Of a DNA stretch of 64,000 nucleotides, positions 46,563-55,645 are shown piece by piece. The notes below the pieces were generated by a model. It did no database searches, had not been told where the DNA came from, and was given only the letters and a program-made list of their open reading frames with translations. The first letter of the stretch is position 1. Each line of letters opens with the position of its first letter. The stretch lies in the NCBI RefSeq assembly GCF_001553455.1, contig NZ_BBOX01000116.1, positions 20,102 through 84,101 of the forward strand, in the 5' to 3' direction. A program made the position numbers and the translations under genes. The stretch comes from Streptomyces hygroscopicus subsp. hygroscopicus (GTDB taxonomy: Bacteria; Actinomycetota; Actinomycetes; Streptomycetales; Streptomycetaceae).

Positions 46563-46859
46563 CGATTCAGCTTACGAGTTGGTGCGTTACAGCGGGTGAG
46601 GTGTCGGCGCTGGTGGGTGGCTTGACCAGCACATGCCGATCATGGTCAATAGGGCGGTCCTTGCGCATCGGCTGTTCACGGGGGATCTCGCGACACCATC
46701 TGGGCTGCCCCATCCAGGAGTTGGCCACGGCGCGCGCCCACGGCGCTGGGCAATCCGGCTGTACTTTGGGCGGAGTTGACGGCCGTCGGCGGGGCGGACG
46801 CGGTGGGCCGTCGGCCGGATGGCAAAGGCGGCAATACCCTCGGGGCCTGGCGGCGCGCT

Positions 46860-47715
46860 CGTGCAGGTATGGGGCCAGCTGGGGGAGGGTTCCGGGCCGG
46901 TGGTGGCGCAGGTCGAGTGCGCTTTCCATGGCTTTGGCGAGGTCGCGGAAGGGCTCTTGGTCGCCGAGGCGGGCGAGGAAGGCGGCACCGTCGATGAGGG
47001 AGACGCGTCCGGCGAGCTGGGCGCCGCGCACTCCGGTGAACAGGGGTGTGGTGGTGACGTCGATGCCGGCGTAGACGAAGGTGGCGCCGATGCGTTCGGT
47101 GAGGTCTTTGAGCAGGTCCGCGGTCTGGGCGCCGGTGGTGGTGCGGGGGTTGAGCCGGTGGACGTCGTCGATCATCACCAGCTGCACCCGGGCGGCGGTG
47201 TAGGTGTGACAGGCAGAGTTGGTGATCTGGACCTGTGACATGCCGGCGGCGACGGGGATGCCAAGGTAGCGGGCGAACTCGGTGGCCAGGGTCTTGGCGC
47301 TGGCAGCGGGCGGGACCAGGACGTAGGCGACGGGCACCTGCCCGGCCGCTGCTGGGGGGCCGTTGCGCCGGGTGTGGGCGAGGTGGCAGGCGCGTCCGAC
47401 CTGGAGCAGGGCGGTGGTTTTCCCGGCACCGGCGGGGCCGACGACGATCAGGGACGGCCATGCGGTGACCGTCGGGTGGCGGCCCAGGACCATCAGGGTA
47501 CGCACGTTCTTGGCGAGGATGTCGATGGCCGGGGTGCGCACGGTAACGAACCGCGAGTGGTAGGCCAGGCGTTCGGCGGGGCGGCGCGCCGGGCGGGGGA
47601 GGGGCTGCCACGGGGGTGGTGGCGAAGGCCTGGAAACCGTCCCAGGTGGTCAACGACTGCTGCTGCGTCTCGGGGGCATCGTCGGCGGTGCTCGGCGAGG
47701 TACCGGGAGGCTGGT
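46860..47715 (-). pseudogene. tniB: TniB-like transposition ATPase, frameshifted and 3'-truncated
   Basis: N-terminal piece SLTTWDGFQAFATTPVAAP, frameshift near 47595, then YHSRFVTVRTPAIDILAKNV, Walker A VVGPAGAGKTTALLQVGRAC, Walker B VQLVMIDDVHRLNPRTTTGA, ATFVYAGIDVTTTPLFTGVR and LRHHRPGTLPQLAPYLHERA. These are the AAA+ motifs of TniB/TnsC-like proteins. Homology ends near 46860; the normal C-terminus is replaced by a tail reading to 46567. Confidence 0.85.
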
Positions 47716-47849
47716 CCGCCGCCGACAGGGACCTGTCGGCGGCGCATCGCTCGTGTCTGGTGGGGTGTTCACCATTGCTCGGCCTCTGCTTCGGCGTCCC
47801 ACAGCCCGTATCCGCCTGCCTCGGCCGGCCGCACGCCCGCGCCCCCGGC

Positions 47850-48400
47850 TCGCTCGTGTCCGTCTCGGCCGCCGCCTCGATGCCGATGAGGTCGTCAAGG
47901 CTCTCGCTCCACTCCGGGACCGGGGTTGGGGCCGGTGTGGTCTCCGTGTCGAGGGGCGCCGTTGGTCTGGCAGATCGGGCAGCTGTGCTGCCGTACTTCC
48001 GGAGCGTGCGGTTCTCCGGCGGCGGGTGTTGGGCTCGGTCCCGGCGGGGTGGCGGGTGCGGCGCAGAAGCTGGTGGAGCGCGTCGGCGAGGTCGGCTTCG
48101 TGCGTCTCGCGGCCCCCGCGTTGTTCGACCTCGGTCTGGATGTAGCGCCAGAGGGTGTCGTTGAAGGGCTGGTGGACGTGGTCGCGGTGGATCCAGCCGA
48201 TCTCGTGCAGCTGTCCATCGGTGAGGCGGCCCAGATCTGGCGGGCGTCGTGGGGGTTGTGGTGGACCTCCCACTTGCCGTCTTTGCCGGCGACACCGGCA
48301 CGGGGTCGTAGACGGCGTAGAGGCACGTGGCGTAGTACGCGTCGCCCAGCCCGGTCACGAGGTCGTTGAGGTGGGCCAGCAGCTCATCCGGGGGAGCTCG
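47850..48400 (-). pseudogene. tniA: TniA-like DDE transposase, C-terminal fragment
   Basis: Frame pieces DELLAHLNDLVTGLGDAYYA with CLYAVYDPV, GVAGKDGKWEVHHNPHDARQ, DGQLHEIGWIHRDHVHQPFN, DTLWRYIQTEVEQRGGRETH and ADLADALHQLLRRTRHP, then EWSESLDDLIGIEAAAETDT. This is the Mu-type beta-barrel/C-terminal region of TniA-like transposases, directly upstream of tniB as in Tn5053/Tn7-like elements. The catalytic core is gone and at least three indels are visible. Confidence 0.75.
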
Positions 48401-48547
48401 ATACCCGCCAGGGTGCTGACCGCTGTGCGCAATCTGGGCAAGCTCCGTGAAAAGGGAGCCCGAGGATGGGTGGGCGAGTCACGAGTGCCACCCGGGGGTC
48501 CTGACGCTGCTGCCCTGACTCACCGACGCCGGGCACCCGAGGCCACG

Positions 48548-49018
48548 TCAGCCGTCGTCAGTGGACGTGAGGTTTTTTTCGATCTTCGAGAGGATCCTGG
48601 CGAACGCTTCGCGTTCTTCGTCGTCGAGCCCGTCCAGGGTGCGCTCCTCCAGAAGTGCCCACGCCTGCGCCACCCTGGGCCGCAGGGCGTAGCTCTCCGT
48701 CGAGGCCCGGACCAGCATGACGCGCCGGTCCTGCGGGTCGCGGGTGCGGACGACATGTCCGCCCTGTTCCAGTCGTCGCAGCATCAAGGTCACGGTCGAC
48801 GGGTCCAGGTCGAGCATCTTCGTCAGCTCCGACTGGCGCACCGATCCCTCCCTCCACAGGGCCATCATCAGGAATTCCTGGCCGGAGCAGAGGCCGGTGG
48901 GGCGCAGCAGCTTGCCGCCGCAGAGGCGGTGCAAGCGGGAAACGCGGGCCAGGGTCTGGCTGACGGGGCCGCCGTCTCCGGCCTCCGTCGCGTCGGTCCG
49001 CGTGGGCTCTGAGGTCAT
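48548..49018 (-). CDS. MarR-family transcriptional regulator
   Basis: 156 residues. Winged helix: SGQEFLMMALWREGSVRQSE, LTKMLDLDPSTVTLMLRRLE, QGGHVVRTRDPQDRRVMLVR, then a dimerising helix LEERTLDGLDDEEREAFARI. It is divergent from the Old Yellow Enzyme gene, with repeated TTGG/CCAA dyads between them, so it probably represses that gene and itself. ATG 49018 is chosen; a TTG at 49045 would overlap the operators. Confidence 0.9.
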   Translation of the reverse strand: MTSEPTRTDATEAGDGGPVSQTLARVSRLHRLCGGKLLRPTGLCSGQEFLMMALWREGSVRQSELTKMLDLDPSTVTLMLRRLEQGGHVVRTRDPQDRRVMLVRASTESYALRPRVAQAWALLEERTLDGLDDEEREAFARILSKIEKNLTSTDDG

Positions 49019-49032
49019 GTGGGCAAGGTTAT

Positions 49033-49103
49033 CGTGGGCGGCCAACTATTGGCCAGCCAATGAATGGGCTATGGTGGCTCCGGTGAGTTCGTTGGTCGCC
49101 CAA
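49033..49103. promoter_or_regulatory. Cluster of MarR-type operator dyads
   Basis: ATTGGC-CA-GCCAAT (49048-49061) is a perfect 14-bp dyad. Related copies are TTGG-tcgc-CCAA (49092-49103) and GTGGGCGGCCAAC (49034-49046). They lie in the 135-bp region between the MarR start and GTG 49154 of the OYE gene, a layout typical for MarR autorepression with divergent control. Confidence 0.65.
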
Positions 49104-49153
49104 TGAAATCGCTCGCCATGCACAGCACGCACATCCATCCTCGGGAGCCAGTT

Positions 49154-50218
49154 GTGACTACAGCATTCGATCCGATCGACCTCTCCGGACTGCGCCTGCG
49201 CAACCGCGTGGTCATGCCCGGAATGGGGCGCGCCCGCGCCTTCGGACCCGGCAATACGGCCACCGACTCGATGGTGACGTACTACGCGCAGCGGGCCACG
49301 GCCGGGCTGATCATCACGGAGGGGTCCCAGCCGTCGATCGTCGGCCAGGGCTTCCCCAACACCCCGGGGCTGCACAGTACCGAGCAGATCGCCGCCTGGC
49401 GCCGCGTCACCGACGCGGTGCACGCCGAGGGCGGCACGATCTTCGCCCAGATCTCGCACGTCGGCAGGGTCGGCGACCCCGGCCTCCTGCCCGATGGGCT
49501 GGTCCAGGTCGCTCCCTCGGCCGTCGCCGCGCCCGGCCAGTTGTTCACCTTCGACGGGATGAAGGACTTCACCACCCCGCGCGAGCTGACCTCCCAGGAA
49601 GTGCGGGAGACGATCGCGGACTTCGCCCAGGCGGCGCGCAACGCCATCGAGGCGGGGTTCGACGGTGTCGAACTGCACGCCGCATACGGCTACTTGATCC
49701 ACCAGTTCCTCGCTCCCAACTCCAATCTGCGCACCGATGAGTGGGGCGGCTCCGTGGAAGGCCGGGTCCGGTTCGCCGCGGAGGTGGCCGCGGCCGTGTC
49801 CGAGGCCATCGGAGCACAGCGCACCGGGATACGGGTGTCGCCCGGAACCGGCTACAACGGCGTGGAGGAGCCCGACCCCGAGCCCACATACGTCCATCTC
49901 GTCCGTCGGCTGAGCGAGATCGGTCTGGCCTATCTGCACGTCGTCGAGAACTCGCGCGATCTGACCGGCATCCTCCGCAAGGAGTTCTCCGGAGCCTTCA
50001 TCCTCAACCCCGCGACGGACGGATTCACCAGCGCGGAGGAGCTGGCGCTCATCGAGGATGGCACGGCCGACATGATTTCCTTCGGCGCGCTGTTCCTCGC
50101 CAACCCCGACCTGCCCGCGCGTCTGCGAGCGGGCGGGCCGTACAACACACCCGACCAGACCACCTACTACGGCGGCACCGACAAGGGATACATCGACTAC
50201 CCCTACCTGACCAGCTGA
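49154..50218 (+). CDS. Old Yellow Enzyme-type alkene reductase (NemA-like)
   Basis: 354 residues. FMN barrel motifs: LRLRNRVVMPGMGRARAFG, AGLIITEGSQPSIVGQGFPN, IFAQISHVGRVGDP, GFDGVELHAAYGYLIHQFLA, NLRTDEWGGSVEGRVRF and ISFGALFLANPDLPARL. OYEs reduce activated C=C bonds with NAD(P)H. GTG 49154 follows GGGAG; ATGs at 49103 and 49118 in frame lie over or near the operators. Probably induced when MarR releases. Confidence 0.92.
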   Translation: MTTAFDPIDLSGLRLRNRVVMPGMGRARAFGPGNTATDSMVTYYAQRATAGLIITEGSQPSIVGQGFPNTPGLHSTEQIAAWRRVTDAVHAEGGTIFAQISHVGRVGDPGLLPDGLVQVAPSAVAAPGQLFTFDGMKDFTTPRELTSQEVRETIADFAQAARNAIEAGFDGVELHAAYGYLIHQFLAPNSNLRTDEWGGSVEGRVRFAAEVAAAVSEAIGAQRTGIRVSPGTGYNGVEEPDPEPTYVHLVRRLSEIGLAYLHVVENSRDLTGILRKEFSGAFILNPATDGFTSAEELALIEDGTADMISFGALFLANPDLPARLRAGGPYNTPDQTTYYGGTDKGYIDYPYLTS

Positions 50219-50262
50219 GCACCGCATCTGCCCGTGTGGGGGGCAACGGGGCATTGGCACGC

Positions 50263-50292
50263 TGGTGATGCATCATGCATGATGCATCACCA
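50263..50292. promoter_or_regulatory. Perfect 30-bp palindrome, candidate GntR operator
   Basis: TGGTGATGCATCATG followed directly by its exact complement; the last base is the A of the esterase ATG. Nested GATGCATC units recur near the GntR gene (51272-51280) and before the cupin gene (53195-53216). FadR/VanR-type GntR proteins bind short palindromes of this kind. Binding here would block translation initiation region or promoter clearance. Confidence 0.75.
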
Positions 50293-51224
50293 TGGACCCG
50301 TTCCCGCACCCGTCGGAGCTGTTGGCGACGCCCATCGACAGTGACCCCCTGGCGCCAAGGTCGTTGACCGAGCCGTATGCCGTCGACGCCCTCCCGGGAG
50401 CCCGGAGCTATCTCAACGTGGCCTACGCCGTCGTGATGGGCTGGCGTCCCCTCCTGCTCGACCTGCACGTCCCGGTGGCGGGACCCGGGCCGTACCCGGT
50501 GGTCGTCTACGCCCACGGCGGCAGCTGGCTCGGCGGGTCCAAGGCGATCGGACCGTGGCATTCGCTGCCCGCGCGGGGCATCGCGGTCGCCTCGGTCGGT
50601 TACCGCCTCGCGGGCGAGGCGCAGTTCCCGGACCCGGCCGAGGACATCCGGGCGGCGATCCGCTGGGTCAGGACACAGGCCCAGCGGTTCCTGCTCGACG
50701 GGAGCCGGATCGCGGGGTGGGGCAGCTCCGCGGGTGCCTACCTCATGACGATGGCCGCCCTGGCGGGGGACGGACCCCTGGGCCGTCCGGTGGGCGACGC
50801 CCAGCAGGTGTCCAGCAGGCTGTCGGCAGTCATCGACCACTACGGCGCCGCCGACCTGGCCCGTCTGGGGGAGGACGCCTTCGAGAACACGGAGCAGGAG
50901 ATCGACTCGCTGTTCGCCGTCGTGCGTCAGCTTCTGGGATTCGACCCGCGCCACGCACCCGACCTGGCGACTGATGCCGATCCCTTGGTCCTCGCCGAGC
51001 GCAGCGGCGAGAAGCCGCCGTTTCTGATCATGCATGGCGATCGCGACCACCGGGTGGGTCTCGCGCAGAGTCGCCGCCTGTACGAGGGCCTCGACGCCGC
51101 GGGGATCCCCGCGGAACTGGTCGTCGTACCTGGCGCGGACCACATGGCACCGGAATTCTCCGCGCCGGAGAGGGTGGAGGAAGTCGTGCGGTTCCTGACC
51201 CATGTCTGGCGACGCCGAGCCTGA
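50292..51224 (+). CDS. Alpha/beta hydrolase (BD-FAE/HSL-like esterase)
   Basis: 310 residues. HGG oxyanion motif in VVVYAHGGSWLGGSKAIGPW, nucleophile GWGSSAGA (Ser near 151), acid in HGDRDHRVG and histidine in PGADHMAPEF. Family members hydrolyse short acyl esters or act as formamidases. The ATG overlaps the end of the 30-bp palindrome. It precedes the GntR gene on the same strand. Confidence 0.92.
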   Translation: MDPFPHPSELLATPIDSDPLAPRSLTEPYAVDALPGARSYLNVAYAVVMGWRPLLLDLHVPVAGPGPYPVVVYAHGGSWLGGSKAIGPWHSLPARGIAVASVGYRLAGEAQFPDPAEDIRAAIRWVRTQAQRFLLDGSRIAGWGSSAGAYLMTMAALAGDGPLGRPVGDAQQVSSRLSAVIDHYGAADLARLGEDAFENTEQEIDSLFAVVRQLLGFDPRHAPDLATDADPLVLAERSGEKPPFLIMHGDRDHRVGLAQSRRLYEGLDAAGIPAELVVVPGADHMAPEFSAPERVEEVVRFLTHVWRRRA

Positions 51225-51267
51225 TGCCACAGGGCTGAGCGACAGAGGAGACCGGCGCGGCGCTGTC

Positions 51268-51280
51268 ATGAATGCATCAT
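51268..51280. promoter_or_regulatory. Imperfect copy of the GATGCA operator upstream of the GntR gene
   Basis: ATGAATGCATCAT shares ATGCATCAT with the 30-bp palindrome at 50263-50292 and lies 51 nt before the GntR ATG, consistent with autoregulation. Confidence 0.5.
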
Positions 51281-51330
51281 CGGGCCGTCTGGCCCCTTCG
51301 GCGTGCTCCTGCATCCTGTATCGTTCGGGA

Positions 51331-52023
51331 ATGGGTTCCCTCGGTAACTCCTCCGCCTCCTCGCAGGCTTCGCTGGGAAACGTCAGGCAGAGGACGGCCC
51401 ACGAAACGGTTGTCGACGCTCTGCGCCACGCCATCCTCTCCGGTGAGCTGCCCGGCGGCACACGACTGGTGCAGTCCGAACTGGCGGGCCGTCTCGGGCT
51501 CAGCATCACTCCCGTACGCGAAGCGATACGGCAGTTGGCGACCGAAGGGCTGATCCAGCTCGACTCCTACCGCGGGGCCGTGGTCCTGACACCCGCCGAG
51601 GAGGAGATGCGCGAGGTCTATGACCTCCTGCTCACTCTCACCCCGATGGCGGCGCGCAGGGCCGCCGAGCGGATCACCGAGGTGGAACTGGAGCAGGCCC
51701 GCTCGCTGGCCCGCGAAATGGCGCGCACCGAGGACGTCGCCGGCTGGGTACTCCTCCACCGCAGCTTTCACCTCGTCCTGTACGGCGCCGCCCGCTCGCC
51801 CCGGCTGCTGTCGATCGTCACCAGTCTGTCCGACGCGGCCGCTCCGCAGATCGCCCTGTCCCTCAGGGAAGACGCGTCCAGCAGACCCTGGATCGACGCC
51901 GGGCACGCGCATCTGGTCGACAGCTTCGCGAGCAGGGATCCCGAACGGGCGGTGGAGGCCATGCTCGACCATCTCCAGTACCACAGGCGAAGCGCGCTGG
52001 GGGGATCCACAGAGGGGTGCTAG
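51331..52023 (+). CDS. GntR-family regulator (FadR/VanR subfamily)
   Basis: 230 residues. N-terminal wHTH: VVDALRHAILSGELPGGTRL, VQSELAGRLGLSITPVREAI, RQLATEGLIQLDSYRGAVV. C-terminal all-helical FCD domain with DLLLTLTPMAARRAAERI, FHLVLYGAARSPRLL and histidines in HAHLVDSFASRD that bind metal/ligand. ATG 51331 begins the protein before a disordered Ser/Ala-rich stretch; no strong ribosome site. It probably governs the esterase, itself and the cupin-hydroxylase operon through GATGCA sites. Confidence 0.92.
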   Translation: MGSLGNSSASSQASLGNVRQRTAHETVVDALRHAILSGELPGGTRLVQSELAGRLGLSITPVREAIRQLATEGLIQLDSYRGAVVLTPAEEEMREVYDLLLTLTPMAARRAAERITEVELEQARSLAREMARTEDVAGWVLLHRSFHLVLYGAARSPRLLSIVTSLSDAAAPQIALSLREDASSRPWIDAGHAHLVDSFASRDPERAVEAMLDHLQYHRRSALGGSTEGC

Positions 52024-52048
52024 GGGAACCCGACAGGGCGCCGGTCGG

Positions 52049-53098
52049 TCAGCCGAGCCGGTAGCGCCGGACGCGGTGGTAGAGCGTGCCCCTGGAGATT
52101 CCGAGGCGGGCCGCGGCCTCGGACTTGTTGCCGCCGCATTCCGCGAGGGTCTCGTTGATGACCTTGAACTCCGCCTGCTCGAGGGGGCTGAGCGTGGCCA
52201 GGGGCGAGATTCCGTGGTGCTTGGCGCAGCTGCCCCGTCGGTCGCGCTCGAGGACGAGCACGACTCCGTCGCGGAGGCGTCCCTGGGTGACCGGGTGGAG
52301 GCGGGCGCTCCAGCCGTCGTGCAGGGTGACCTCGGTGGCCGACGGGCCCGCGGCCACCACGATCGACCACAACTCGGCCCGGTCCAGTTGGAGTTCCGTC
52401 GGTGCGTTGTCGACGATCATGGTCCTCTGGTCGATGGTGACCACTGGGCCGGCGGCGGGGCCGCAATACGAGAGGTGCGTATTGAGCATGCGTCGCTGGC
52501 GGGCGGTGGCCGCCTCGCGCAGCGTGGTGGTGATCCCGTCGACGAGGGTCCGGACGGCGACCTGAAGCAGGTGGTTGGCGTCTTCGGCGCGACAGGCCAC
52601 GTTGACCGTGCCGAAGACGCGGCGGCTGATCGGGTCCATCACGGGCGAGGCGGCACAGGCCCACGCGTGCCACGGTTCTTTGTAGTGCTCCGCGCCGATG
52701 ACGAGCGAGGTGCGGTTGGTCATCTGCGCCATTCCGATCCCATTGGTCCCCGCCACCGGCTCGCCCACCCGCGAACCGGGTTCGAACTCGGCCCGGTCCA
52801 GGGCCCGCGACAGCGTACGTTCGGACTCCCACCGCCAGGCCAGGGTTCCGTCGGCGTCCGCGAGTGCCAGTGATGTCGAGCTCCCGACCAGCAGGTCGGA
52901 CATCTTGAGCAACACCGGCTTGGCGGCCCGCACGAACGGGGACTGCGCGTCGATGTCCGCGTGGGTGAGTTCCAGCCGTTGTGGATCGATGCCGTTGCTC
53001 CGTGCCCGGCGCCATGACGTGAGGATCTGCGGACGGACGGTCGTGGCCTCTCCCGACTGGAAGCTCTCCCAGGCATCCCTGGTGCTCTGTGCTCTCAT
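52049..53098 (-). CDS. GAF/Fis-type transcriptional activator without AAA+ domain (AcoR-like)
   Basis: 349 residues. SQILTSWRRARSNGIDPQ-type start (PQILTSWRRARSNGIDPQRL), GAF region with VAGTNGIGMAQMTNRTSLVI and HYKEPWHAWACAASPVMDPI, then C-terminal Fis-type HTH FKVINETLAECGGNKSEAAA and RLGISRGTLYHRVRRY. The sigma-54 AAA+ ATPase of AcoR is absent, as usual for actinobacterial members. GGGAGG lies 3-8 nt before ATG 53098. It is divergent from the cupin/hydroxylase operon, which it likely activates on sensing an aromatic or ketone. Confidence 0.88.
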   Translation of the reverse strand: MRAQSTRDAWESFQSGEATTVRPQILTSWRRARSNGIDPQRLELTHADIDAQSPFVRAAKPVLLKMSDLLVGSSTSLALADADGTLAWRWESERTLSRALDRAEFEPGSRVGEPVAGTNGIGMAQMTNRTSLVIGAEHYKEPWHAWACAASPVMDPISRRVFGTVNVACRAEDANHLLQVAVRTLVDGITTTLREAATARQRRMLNTHLSYCGPAAGPVVTIDQRTMIVDNAPTELQLDRAELWSIVVAAGPSATEVTLHDGWSARLHPVTQGRLRDGVVLVLERDRRGSCAKHHGISPLATLSPLEQAEFKVINETLAECGGNKSEAAARLGISRGTLYHRVRRYRLG

Positions 53099-53192
53099 CG
53101 CGCCTCCCATACGTGTCCGCCGGCGTGCCGAACTGCTCCGTGACATGAGAGCTGTACAGCTTTTGCACACCACCTTGTCGGGCTTGAGAGCG

Positions 53193-53220
53193 ATGATGCA
53201 GGATATCGAATGCATCCGAT
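53193..53220. promoter_or_regulatory. GATGCA inverted repeat before the cupin-hydroxylase operon
   Basis: GATGCA (53195-53200) and TGCATC (53211-53216) around a 10-nt spacer, in the 352-bp divergent region 53099-53450. The half-sites match those of the 30-bp palindrome at 50263-50292. Nothing else coding is seen in this region. Confidence 0.5.
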
Positions 53221-53450
53221 AGAGGGAGTTCCGAGGTAAATCCCGAGAACCCGAGATGTGAGCCGGCTCCCTCGGGCCGGTAGGCCGACCCACTCCAGCG
53301 AACAAGGGGCGTGACCCTGTGGAATCGACTGCTGCCTGAATGCGTGAGCTCGCACACGCGATTTTCGCCCCTCGCCGGCCGTGCTTGCCGGCCGGTCCCG
53401 GATCTCCCGACAGCGCAATGGTCACCGATCAATGGAAGGGAAGGTTTGAC

Positions 53451-53891
53451 ATGGACTTCAAGGTTGCCTGGGACGGAGCTGTGACCCTGGTCCGCCCGGA
53501 ACAGGAGGAACTGGCGAAACAGCACGTCAACGCGCTCTTCGGGGTGAACGGCATCACCACCCCGTCGAAGCACCTGTGCCTGATCGTGACCTCCCTCCGG
53601 CCGGGCGAGAAGTCGGCCGCGCACTATCACATCGACCATGAGTCGGCCCTCTACGGGATCAGTGGCAGCGTGCATTTCTTCTGGGGTAACGACCTGGAAC
53701 ACGAGGTGATCGTGGGCGAGGGAGACTTCCTGTACATCCCGCCGTTCTGCCCGCACGTTTCCTACAACCGCAGTCGGACAGTCACCGCCTCGTTCGCCAC
53801 CGCGCGTACCGACGCACTCGAGCAGGAACGCGTTTTCCTTCTGCCTGAGCTCGACGACCGGGTTGCGGACCGAGTCTCGTACGTCGACTGA
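53451..53891 (+). CDS. Single-domain cupin
   Basis: 146 residues. Metal site candidates His58, His60, Glu64 and His102 in AAHYHIDHESALYG and PPFCPHVSYN fit the HxHx3-4E...H cupin signature. GKxx dimer strands follow. Such proteins can be dioxygenases, isomerases or ligand sensors. GGAAGG lies upstream of ATG 53451. It is the first gene of the hydroxylase operon, 40 bp before the flavin enzyme, which suggests it acts on the hydroxylated product; that is inference. Confidence 0.88.
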   Translation: MDFKVAWDGAVTLVRPEQEELAKQHVNALFGVNGITTPSKHLCLIVTSLRPGEKSAAHYHIDHESALYGISGSVHFFWGNDLEHEVIVGEGDFLYIPPFCPHVSYNRSRTVTASFATARTDALEQERVFLLPELDDRVADRVSYVD

Positions 53892-53931
53892 ATTCGGTCT
53901 CGTCCGCGTCAGGTGAAAAGGAGATACCCCT

Positions 53932-55551
53932 ATGATCAATGTCCCCGTGCTCGTCGTCGGCGGTGGACCGGTCGGAATGAGTCTGGCGCTGCTTCTCGAT
54001 CGCTTCGGGGTACCGAGCCTGCTGGTCGAGCGGCGTGCGTCGACCACGACGCATCCCAAGGCCCGTGGTTGCCACGCCCGTACGATGGAACAGTTTCGCG
54101 TATGGGGCATCGAGGATCGAATTCGCCGGGCGGGTCTGCCGCAGGAATCCGACGTGGCGTGTTGGTGCGAGAGCCTGAACGGGCCGCTGGTGGCCTATAC
54201 GCAGCCCGCGCCGAGCGTGAACACCCCGGCGCCGCGGTCGATCGTGCCTCAGGACGCCGTGGAGGAGGCGCTCGACCACGCGCTGTCCACGCGGCCGGGG
54301 GCGCAGGTGCGCCGGTTGACCGAGCTGGTGTCGTTCGTCCAGGACGAGGAGGGTGTGACGGCGCGCGTCAGATCCGTCGCCGATGGCGACGAGTTCGCGG
54401 TGCGCGCTCAGTATCTCGTCGGCTGTGACGGGGCGAACAGCAGGGTTCGCGGTCTCCTGGGCATCGAGATGGATGGTCCGGAGCTTCTGCACCTCATGGC
54501 GAATCACTACTACCGCGCGGACGTCGGTCATCTGCCGCATGTGCGCAGCGCCATCGGTTTCCTGGTGCGTCCCAGCGACCGGTCACGACCGGACGTCAAT
54601 GTGCTGGCGACCGGCCCGGACGGCGATCGCTGGCTCGCGGTCCAGAAGCTGGAGATGGGTGAGGAGCCCATCAGCGAGGAGCGGCTGATCGAGCTCGTCC
54701 GCGAATACTGGGAGATTCCCGATCTCCATGTCGAGCGGATCAACGTCATGAACTGGCGGATGAGCGCTCAGGTGACGAAACGTTTCCGCAAAGGGCGGGT
54801 GTTCCTCGCCGGGGATGCCGCCCACCGTTTTCCCCCGGCTGGGGGCAACGGACTCAACTCCGGTGTTCAGGACGTACACAACCTGGCGTGGAAACTCGTC
54901 ATGGCGCTGTCGCACCAGGGCGGCGACGCGCTGCTGGACACCTATGAGTCCGAGCGCCGTCCGGTCGCGCAGTCCAACGCCGACTTCGCGATACGGAACC
55001 AGGAACGCATGGACACGATGGACGAGGCGATCCGTCACCGCCATGAGGATCCCCAAGCCTGGCGTGACCTGCTCCTGGACATGGACAATCAACTGCACAG
55101 CGAGGGCCAGTCGATGGGGTACGTCTACAGCGACGGCGCGATCGTGGATGACGGCTCGTTCCTGCCGCCCTACGACTCGCGCCACTACTGGCCAACCGAC
55201 CGGCCCGGCGCCCGGTTCCCGCACTTCTGGATGGACGTCGAGAAGACAGAGTCGTCCATCGACTGGTTCGACACCTCGTTCGTGCTCGTCTGCGGGCCCG
55301 ACGGCGAAGGCTGGCATCAGGCCGGCGAGGCACTGCGCGCGGACGGCACAGTGCCGCTGGAGGTCAGGAGGCTGCCCCATCTCCTGGGGCCCGTATCAAT
55401 CGGCCGCGACGGCGCGGTACTGGTCCGGCCGGACGGCCACGTCGCCTGGCGGGCCACTCATGCCGGTGACCCCAGGGTGCTGCGCGACGCGCTCACCCGT
55501 GTCCTCGCGTGCGGCACGCGTGCCCCGTCCGCGACCGGCCTCACCGCCTGA
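53932..55551 (+). CDS. FAD-dependent aromatic hydroxylase (TfdB/MhpA-like)
   Basis: 539 residues. FAD motifs: VPVLVVGGGPVGMSLALLLD, GCDGANSRVRGLLGIEMDG (DG motif) and GRVFLAGDAAHRFPPAGGNG (GD motif), then LNSGVQDVHNLAWKL and a C-terminal thioredoxin-like domain ending in VLVRPDGHVAWRA. Length and domains match class A phenol-type monooxygenases using NAD(P)H. GAAAAGGAG precedes the ATG. It is likely the ring hydroxylase of cluster 2. Confidence 0.94.
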   Translation: MINVPVLVVGGGPVGMSLALLLDRFGVPSLLVERRASTTTHPKARGCHARTMEQFRVWGIEDRIRRAGLPQESDVACWCESLNGPLVAYTQPAPSVNTPAPRSIVPQDAVEEALDHALSTRPGAQVRRLTELVSFVQDEEGVTARVRSVADGDEFAVRAQYLVGCDGANSRVRGLLGIEMDGPELLHLMANHYYRADVGHLPHVRSAIGFLVRPSDRSRPDVNVLATGPDGDRWLAVQKLEMGEEPISEERLIELVREYWEIPDLHVERINVMNWRMSAQVTKRFRKGRVFLAGDAAHRFPPAGGNGLNSGVQDVHNLAWKLVMALSHQGGDALLDTYESERRPVAQSNADFAIRNQERMDTMDEAIRHRHEDPQAWRDLLLDMDNQLHSEGQSMGYVYSDGAIVDDGSFLPPYDSRHYWPTDRPGARFPHFWMDVEKTESSIDWFDTSFVLVCGPDGEGWHQAGEALRADGTVPLEVRRLPHLLGPVSIGRDGAVLVRPDGHVAWRATHAGDPRVLRDALTRVLACGTRAPSATGLTA

Positions 55552-55645
55552 CACCACCGCGCGGACGCCGTGCGCCCGGCCGGGCCGGGGCCACGAACCG
55601 CTCCCGTGTCTGCCACTTCCTTCAGTAAGTCAGAAAGGCGGAACC

